From NCBI GenBank assembly GCA_002471805.1, contig DKQR01000158.1:1-6375 (forward strand): a stretch of 6,375 nt of DNA. Reading direction: 5' to 3'. The stretch is from Fidelibacterota bacterium UBA7303. Lineage in GTDB: Bacteria; Fidelibacterota; Marinisomatia; Marinisomatales; UBA1611. The position numbers and the translations under genes are program-made. The notes below the pieces were generated by a model, which saw only the letters and a list, made by a program, of their open reading frames with translations, did not search any database and was not told the DNA's origin. This document shows positions 5,751 through 6,375 of this stretch, in pieces; the stretch's first letter is position 1; each line of letters starts with the position of its first letter.

Positions 5751-6375
5751 TGTTAAAGAGTAATCACTGCTCCTCTCGGATACGTTTGCCCTTATACCTT
5801 ATATGGGTATCTCTCACCTTGCTGATCCTGGCGCCGGCATCCAATTTGTACGCACAGGACCTCGATGAAGAAGAAGATCTGCAGGAATTCTTCGGTGATG
5901 ATGAAGAATTTTTTGAAGATGAGGAAGAATACCTGGAAGACGAAGAATTTGGCGATGAAGATGAAGAATTTGCGGATGAAGAGGAAGATGAAGAAGAAGC
6001 GGAAGATGATTCTGAATTGGCCGACGAGGAAGCCGACGCAGAGCTGGCAGACCAGGCGGACCGCCTGGGGTATACCATAGATATCACCGCCAGTTCACCC
6101 CGCTATGTGAATGAAGAGCTCCTGAAGTGGAATTCCAGCGTCAATGCCCGGGTCAGTATCGAGTTTCCCCTGCTGATGCAATTCCTGGGAGCCAAATTTC
6201 GTTTTGGGGCAGAGATAGGCAACTTCGGTTTCGAGGATGCCATGCCGCCCCAGAAAGCAACGCTTAAAGGAATTACAGCCATGGGCATGCTGGCTTTTCC
6301 TGCAGGTCCGGGTAAAGTAAAAGTGGGTGCTGGCCTGGTTGGTAAAGCATTTGGTGTTATGGCGGAAGCCACCTA
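5750..6375 (+). CDS. Exported acidic protein with probable beta-barrel domain (3' partial)
   Basis: The frame is open from the ATG at 5750, supported by GGAG six bases upstream, to the window edge (208 full codons). Residues 1-35 form a signal peptide: basic start, hydrophobic core L13-L27, and a likely cleavage site after L-Y-A35 before Q-D. Residues 37-104 are dominated by Asp and Glu, with recurring D-E-E-F units near 51-54, 64-67 and 71-74. From about residue 106, alternating hydrophobic/polar segments such as Y-T-I-D-I-T-A, A-K-F-R-F-G-A-E-I-G and K-V-K-V-G-A-G-L look like strands of an outer-membrane barrel. No family is recognised. The acidic linker may face the periplasm or surface and bind cations, but this is speculative. 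Its own promoter at 5612 makes it independent of the redox operon. The end of the gene is outside the window. Confidence 0.85.
   Translation, partial: MLKSNHCSSRIRLPLYLIWVSLTLLILAPASNLYAQDLDEEEDLQEFFGDDEEFFEDEEEYLEDEEFGDEDEEFADEEEDEEEAEDDSELADEEADAELADQADRLGYTIDITASSPRYVNEELLKWNSSVNARVSIEFPLLMQFLGAKFRFGAEIGNFGFEDAMPPQKATLKGITAMGMLAFPAGPGKVKVGAGLVGKAFGVMAEAT
5858..6061 (+). repeat. Asp/Glu-coding low-complexity repeat
   Basis: This purine-rich GAA/GAT stretch inside the 5750 gene encodes about 68 residues, most of them Asp or Glu, with loosely repeated D-E-E-F-(F/G/A) units. The units are imperfect and use both GAA and GAG, GAT and GAC, so this is protein-level repetition more than a clean DNA tandem repeat. 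Confidence 0.7.

Noticed and set aside
5764..6087. Minus-strand Ser-rich open frame
   Set aside because: It is the complement of the Asp/Glu-coding GAA/GAT stretch; the + strand frame has a signal peptide, a ribosome binding site and strand-like sequence.

Overview
The window looks like a chromosomal piece of an FCB-group bacterium. The best guess is a Marinimicrobia (SAR406)-like or Bacteroidota-related lineage. This is inferred from a C-terminal type IX secretion (T9SS) sorting domain with an LYPNPFNP motif, thrombospondin-type-3 plus dockerin-like modules on secreted proteins, moderate-to-low GC and mostly weak ribosome binding sites. All real genes are on the + strand.

The main result is that two secreted thioredoxin-fold genes are each interrupted by one in-frame TGA, exactly where the first Cys of a CxxC redox motif is expected. 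The first (codon at 124-126) reads U-P-Y-C in an Omp28-like protein. The second (codon at 3974-3976) reads W-A-T-W-U-S-P-C in a TlpA/redoxin-like protein. Each TGA is followed, 17-19 bases later, by the loop of a perfect short hairpin whose apical loop starts with G, which is the layout of a bacterial SECIS element. Both are therefore read here as selenocysteine-encoding genes, not pseudogenes. A standard gene caller would truncate the first to an ATG at 271 and split the second into 3773-3976 and 4175-5269.

Layout: 1-1104, 5'-truncated Omp28-like selenoprotein with TSP3 and dockerin-like tail; 1127-1152, probable terminator; 1260-1784, exported TlpA-like thioredoxin with an ordinary WCKPC site; 1788-3716, outer-membrane beta-barrel protein, three bases downstream; 3773-5269, T9SS-sorted thioredoxin-like selenoprotein starting at TTG; 5304-5336, strong terminator; 5337-5407 tRNA-Gln(CUG) and 5426-5499 tRNA-Arg(ACG); 5612-5641, sigma70-like promoter; 5671-5749, a degenerate tRNA-Leu-like leader; 5750-6375, a 3'-truncated exported protein with a long Asp/Glu-rich stretch followed by a probable beta-barrel.

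The first four genes suggest a redox locus acting outside the cytoplasm: one Cys-type periplasmic thioredoxin, two Sec-type surface or periplasmic thioredoxin-like proteins, and a barrel protein whose only two cysteines lie close together near its C-terminus. That they work together is inferred from position and motifs. No selenocysteine synthesis or insertion genes (selA, selB, selC, selD) are in the window, so the selenoprotein reading depends on those being elsewhere in the genome.
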